DNA from: an uncultured bacterium
Lineage (GTDB): Bacteria > Planctomycetota > Planctomycetia > Pirellulales > UBA1268
Reading direction: 5' to 3'
Length of the DNA stretch: 9,198 nt
Assembly: GCA_937959175.1 (NCBI GenBank)
Contig: CALGAS010000020.1
Span: 1 to 9,198 of the forward strand
The notes beneath the pieces are model-generated. The model saw nothing but the letters and a program-made list of their open reading frames with translations. It did no database searches and had not been told where the DNA came from. A program made the position numbers and the translations under genes. Each line of letters starts with the position of its first letter. The stretch's first letter is position 1. Shown piece by piece: positions 6,231-9,198 of this stretch.

Positions 6231-6245
6231 GCGGCAGCATGCCGC
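6231..6245. promoter_or_regulatory. Inverted repeat in the divergent intergenic region
   Basis: GCGGCA (6231-6236) and TGCCGC (6240-6245) form a 6-bp inverted repeat around GCA. It lies in the 132-base gap between the divergent M20 and DUF6807 genes. It could be an operator or chance in GC-rich DNA. A weak -10-like TATCCT on the minus strand (6187-6192) is the only promoter hint for the M20 gene; no convincing -35 is paired with it. Confidence 0.25.
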
Positions 6246-6279
6246 TGTTTGTCCGAAGCGACTCGCGGGGTACTCCATC

Positions 6280-7296
6280 ATGCACAGATGCTCGAACATC
6301 TTCCTGGCCTTCACCTGCAGCCTGGCGTTGTCGATCGCCTCGACGGCCGGCCGGGCGGCCGACCGGTTCGTGCTGACCGAAACGGCGTCCGGCGGTGTGG
6401 CAGTGACCATCGATGGCGAGCCCTTCACCAGCTACGTCGTCGATCAGGCCAACAAGCCCTTCCTCTGGCCGATCGTCGGGCCGGCCGGCAGCGAACTGAC
6501 CCGCTGCTACCCGATGAGGGACGTCCCCGGCGAGGCGACCGACCACATCCACCACCGGGGCCTCTGCTTCGGCCATCAGTCGATCAGCGGCGTCGACACC
6601 TGGCACGAGTTGCTGACCTGGAAGCCTGGAGTCGACGACGCCAGGCGGGCCCGGGTCGGCAGCATCCGCCACGACCGCTACCGCCTGATCGAGGGCGGGG
6701 CGACCGGAGTCATCGACAGCGAGAGCACGATGCTGGCGGCTGACGGCCGGCCGGTCCTGGCCCTCGAGCAGCGGCTGACCTTCGCCGAGCCCGAAAAGGA
6801 AACCCTCCGCACGATCGACGTCGCGATCGACCTCGTCGCGGCCCACGGCCCCGCCACCGTCGCAGACTTCAAGGACGCCGGACTGTCGATCCGGGTCGCC
6901 GAGCCGCTCCGGGTCGATGCCCGCCGGGGCGGCGGGATCCTCAATAGCGAGGGCGATCGCAACGCCGAGGCCTGGGCCAAGCGGGCCGCCTGGGTCGACT
7001 ACTCGGGCACGATCGACGGGGAGCGGCAGGGCATCGCCTTCTTCAGCCATCCCAGCAGCTTCCGCGACCCGCCCCCCTGGCACGTGCGGACCTACGGCCT
7101 GTTCACCGCCAACCCCTTCGGCCTGAAATCGCTGGGCATCCAAAAGGAGTCGGCTGCGGTCAGCCTCGCGGCGGGCGAGCGGATCCCGCTCCGCTACCGG
7201 CTGGTCTTTCACCGCGGCGGCGATGACGCCCCGGCACGCCTCACCGACCTCTACCGCCAGTACGCCGAAGAGCCGCCCGCCAGCCCCGGGTCCTGA
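6280..7296 (+). CDS. Secreted DUF6807 (PmoA-like) family protein
   Basis: A 338-residue protein with an N-terminal export signal: basic start (MHR), hydrophobic stretch at about 7-20, and probable cleavage near AGRAA (residues 23-27). The mature part matches the DUF6807/PmoA-like family, abundant in Planctomycetota. Hallmarks are the YVVDQANKPFLWPI segment (52-65), DHIHHRGLCFGH (88-99), GVDTWHE (104-110), FFSHP (254-258), PWHVR (266-270) and NPFG (278-281). The PmoA name does not denote a proven methane monooxygenase role. The family often occurs near glycan-degradation and sugar-oxidoreductase genes, and its biochemical function is unresolved. I chose the ATG at 6280 over an upstream in-frame ATG at 6172 because it places the signal peptide at the N-terminus; the GCGGGG at 6265-6270 is a modest ribosome site. 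It ends 82 bases before preT on the same strand, so co-transcription is possible, but there is no functional link to pyrimidines. Confidence 0.82.
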   Translation: MHRCSNIFLAFTCSLALSIASTAGRAADRFVLTETASGGVAVTIDGEPFTSYVVDQANKPFLWPIVGPAGSELTRCYPMRDVPGEATDHIHHRGLCFGHQSISGVDTWHELLTWKPGVDDARRARVGSIRHDRYRLIEGGATGVIDSESTMLAADGRPVLALEQRLTFAEPEKETLRTIDVAIDLVAAHGPATVADFKDAGLSIRVAEPLRVDARRGGGILNSEGDRNAEAWAKRAAWVDYSGTIDGERQGIAFFSHPSSFRDPPPWHVRTYGLFTANPFGLKSLGIQKESAAVSLAAGERIPLRYRLVFHRGGDDAPARLTDLYRQYAEEPPASPGS

Positions 7297-7378
7297 GGAG
7301 CCGATTCGTCCGGCTCGCTCGGATGCCGTATTCTGGGGCTCGCGAGAATCCTGCTCACTCCGCGGCGGAGCCCACACC

Positions 7379-8851
7379 ATGCCGATTCAGCCTCGTCTCG
7401 ACGCCGCCGCCCTCGCCGAACGGATGGCCGACATCAAGCCGGCCTTCTCCCCCCAGGAGGCCCGAGTCGAGGCGGCCCGCTGCCTCTACTGCTTCGACGC
7501 CCCCTGCATCGCCTCCTGCCCGACCGGGATCGACGTTCCGGCCTTCATCAAGAAGATCGCCGTCGACAATGTAACGGGGGCGGCCCGCACGATCCTCGAG
7601 GCCAACGTGCTGGGGGCCAGCTGCGCCCGGGTCTGTCCGACGCAGGTGCTCTGCGAGGGGGCCTGCGTGATGCTCGACCTCGAGAAGAAGCCGATCGAGA
7701 TCGGCCGGCTGCAGCGGTTTGCCACCGATCATGTCAGCGAACGGGGGATCGACGTCCTCCCGGCCCCCGCCGCGACCACCGGCCGCCGCGTGGCGGTGCT
7801 CGGCGCTGGCCCGGCCGGCCTGGGCTGCGCCGCGGAACTCGCCCGACTGGGCCACGAGGTCACCGTCTACGACAAGAAGCCCCGCGGCGGCGGCCTCAAC
7901 ACCTACGGGATCGCCTACTACAAGATGCGACCGGAGGTGAGCCTGGCCGAGGTCGAGCTGATCGAGCGGCTCGGCGTCAGGTTTCGGTTCGACTGCGAGG
8001 TCGGCCGCGACATCGCCGTGGCCGATCTCGAGCGGGACTGCGAGGCGATCTTCCTGGGGCTCGGCCTCGGCGGCGTGCGACGGCTGGGCATTCCGGGCGA
8101 GGACCTGCCCGAGGTGCTCGATGCCCTCGAGTTCATCGAGTGGATCCACACCCGGCCGCTGGCCGAGGTGCCCGTCGGCCGGCGGGTCGCTGTGCTCGGC
8201 TGTGGCAACACGGCGATCGACGCGGTCACCCAGGCCATTCGAATGGGCGCCGAGCAGGCGACCGTCATCTACCGCCGCGGCGAGGCCGAGATGTCGGCTT
8301 ACGGCTTCGAATACGAGCTGGCCAAGACTGACGGCGCCGCCTTCCTGTTTCACGCCGTGCCGGTCGCAGTGCTCGAGGAGGCGGGGCACGTCAGCGGCCT
8401 GCGGCTGGCTCGCACGGAAGTCCGCGATGGCCGGGTCGAGATCCTTCCGGAGAGCGAGTGGACCGAGCCCTTCGACATGGTGCTCTCGGCCGTCGGCCAG
8501 GAGAAGCAGGCCGGCCTGCTCGAGTCGCTCTTTCCCGGCCTCGAGCTCGACCGCCGCGGCCGGGTCGTCCACGATCCGGCCACGATGCAGACGAGCCTGC
8601 CCCACGTCTTCGCCGGCGGCGACTGCACCAGCGGCGGCCGCGAGGTGGTCAACGCCGTGGCCGAAGGGAAGAAGGCCGCCCGGGCGATCGCTCGGCAACT
8701 CACCGGGGAACAGCCGGCTGACGTGGGCTGCGGGCCCGTTCAGCATTCCCGGCACGGCGTCGCCGGCGGCCCGACCGGCTCCGGCTTCGAGGCCCCCGTC
8801 CGCGTCCACGAACTCGAGGCCGCGCTCGGCGTGCGGCTGACCCCGTCCTGA
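7379..8851 (+). CDS. preT: PreT-like NADH-dependent dihydropyrimidine dehydrogenase subunit
   Basis: A 490-residue flavoprotein that takes electrons from NAD(P)H through FAD and two Fe4S4 clusters and passes them to PreA for uracil/thymine reduction. The N-terminal Fer4_20-type domain has C35, C38, C43, C47, then C82, C86, C92, C96, and Q112 in IGRLQRFAT. This spacing matches mammalian DPD residues 79-156, including the unusual Gln ligand, with a constant offset of 44 as I recall those positions. FAD-binding GAGPAGLG lies at 142-149, NAD-binding GCGNTAID at 274-281, and the closing FAD motif FAGGDCTSGGREVVNA at 411-426. Residues ~440-490 form a tail beyond the usual end (E. coli PreT is about 412 residues). 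GGAG at 7367-7370 is 8 bases before the ATG at 7379. preA starts 21 bases after its stop. A GltD-like glutamate synthase small subunit is less likely given preA next door. Confidence 0.88.
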   Translation: MPIQPRLDAAALAERMADIKPAFSPQEARVEAARCLYCFDAPCIASCPTGIDVPAFIKKIAVDNVTGAARTILEANVLGASCARVCPTQVLCEGACVMLDLEKKPIEIGRLQRFATDHVSERGIDVLPAPAATTGRRVAVLGAGPAGLGCAAELARLGHEVTVYDKKPRGGGLNTYGIAYYKMRPEVSLAEVELIERLGVRFRFDCEVGRDIAVADLERDCEAIFLGLGLGGVRRLGIPGEDLPEVLDALEFIEWIHTRPLAEVPVGRRVAVLGCGNTAIDAVTQAIRMGAEQATVIYRRGEAEMSAYGFEYELAKTDGAAFLFHAVPVAVLEEAGHVSGLRLARTEVRDGRVEILPESEWTEPFDMVLSAVGQEKQAGLLESLFPGLELDRRGRVVHDPATMQTSLPHVFAGGDCTSGGREVVNAVAEGKKAARAIARQLTGEQPADVGCGPVQHSRHGVAGGPTGSGFEAPVRVHELEAALGVRLTPS

Positions 8852-8872
8852 ACTCCCCGTCGACAGGCACCC

Positions 8873-9198
8873 ATGGCCGATCTCTCCTGCAATCTGGCCG
8901 GCATCAAGAGCCCCAATCCCTTCTGGGTGGCCAGCGGCCCGCCCTCCAACACCGCCCACCAGGCCGACCGGGCCTTCGAGGCCGGCTGGGGGGGCGTCGT
9001 CTGGAAGACGATCGGCGAGCCGATCGTCAACGTCGCCAGCCGCTATTCGGGGCTGACCCTCGGCGGCCAGCGGATGGCCGGCTTCAACAACATCGAGTTG
9101 ATCAGCGACCGCTCTCCCGAGACCAACTTCCGAGAGATCGCCGAAGTCAAGAAGCGGTGGCCGCATCATGCGGTGATCGCCTCGTTGATGGTCGACAC
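8873..9198 (+). CDS. preA: PreA-like dihydropyrimidine dehydrogenase catalytic subunit (5' part, runs off window)
   Basis: The first 108 codons are present and the frame is open to the window edge. The sequence matches the dihydroorotate-dehydrogenase-like FMN barrel of PreA and of the DPD C-terminal half: NPFWVASGPPSNT (15-27, phosphate/FMN loop), GWGGVVWKTIG (38-48, with K45 at the FMN-contacting Lys position) and FNNIELISDR (71-80, with N73 at the substrate-binding Asn position). A full PreA is a little over 400 residues, so about three quarters, including the catalytic Cys loop and any C-terminal ferredoxin domain, lie outside. It starts 21 bases after preT with a weak AGG ribosome site (8865-8867), so the two genes form an operon. 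The enzyme would catalyse reduction of uracil/thymine to the 5,6-dihydro form with electrons from PreT. Confidence 0.88.
   Translation, partial: MADLSCNLAGIKSPNPFWVASGPPSNTAHQADRAFEAGWGGVVWKTIGEPIVNVASRYSGLTLGGQRMAGFNNIELISDRSPETNFREIAEVKKRWPHHAVIASLMVD

Noticed and set aside
7305..7334. Possible promoter before preT (TTCGTC ... TATTCT, 18-bp spacer)
   Set aside because: The -35 matches consensus at only 2 of 6 positions and the -10 at 4 of 6, too weak to call. preT could equally be transcribed from upstream of the DUF6807 gene.
6220..7380. 386-codon minus-strand frame opposite the DUF6807 gene
   Set aside because: It is an antisense shadow without motifs. The plus strand has a signal peptide and family hallmarks.
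7355..9169. 604-codon minus-strand frame opposite preT and preA
   Set aside because: It lies wholly antisense to two genes with clear catalytic motifs. Its low-complexity Gly/Ala/Asp/Val composition is typical of a GC-skew artefact.
1..9198. CRISPR arrays, tRNA or rRNA genes, complete insertion sequences
   Set aside because: No regularly spaced short repeats, no cloverleaf-like or rRNA-like stretches and no transposase reading frame were seen. The repeated DNA is limited to the two direct-repeat blocks, the hairpins and the PATR units.

Overview
The window looks like a high-GC member of the Planctomycetota, possibly Pirellulales-like. Several gene types typical of that phylum occur together: a giant secreted protein that pairs autotransporter-associated beta-strand repeats with a PEP-CTERM anchor, a decayed DUF1559-type pseudopilin start, a secreted DUF6807/PmoA-like protein, and a short hairpin repeat of the kind I associate with planctomycete intergenic DNA. 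This taxonomic guess rests on gene content and codon use only.

Layout. Bases 1-562 carry no intact gene. They hold a GC-rich terminator hairpin, a truncated copy of the 3' end of an M20 hydrolase gene (minus strand), two palindromes and a good sigma70-type promoter. Bases 563-4366 (+) encode a 1267-residue exported repeat protein with a C-terminal PEP-CTERM anchor. Bases 4367-4905 are a graveyard: a frameshifted pseudopilin N-terminus (+), a fragment of an unrecognised protein gene (-), a second copy of the terminator hairpin, and a REP-like inverted repeat. Bases 4906-6147 (-) encode an intact M20 N-carbamoyl-amino-acid hydrolase-type enzyme. Bases 6280-7296 (+) encode the DUF6807/PmoA-like secreted protein. 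Bases 7379-8851 (+) encode a PreT-like NADH-dependent dihydropyrimidine dehydrogenase subunit. Bases 8873 to the window end (+) hold the start of its partner PreA.

How the genes work together. PreT and PreA together reduce uracil or thymine to the dihydropyrimidine. An M20 carbamoylase would carry out the last step of the reductive pyrimidine pathway, N-carbamoyl-beta-alanine to beta-alanine. The middle enzyme, dihydropyrimidinase, is not in the window and may lie beyond base 9198. The DUF6807 protein has no evident role in that pathway.

The most unusual structural signal is a pair of direct-repeat blocks flanking the giant surface protein gene. Bases 1-61 repeat bases 4743-4803 with one mismatch. 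Bases 140-317 repeat the 3' end of the M20 gene at about 92% identity, with an exact in-frame 46-codon deletion. The REP-like hairpin is present in only one of the two blocks.
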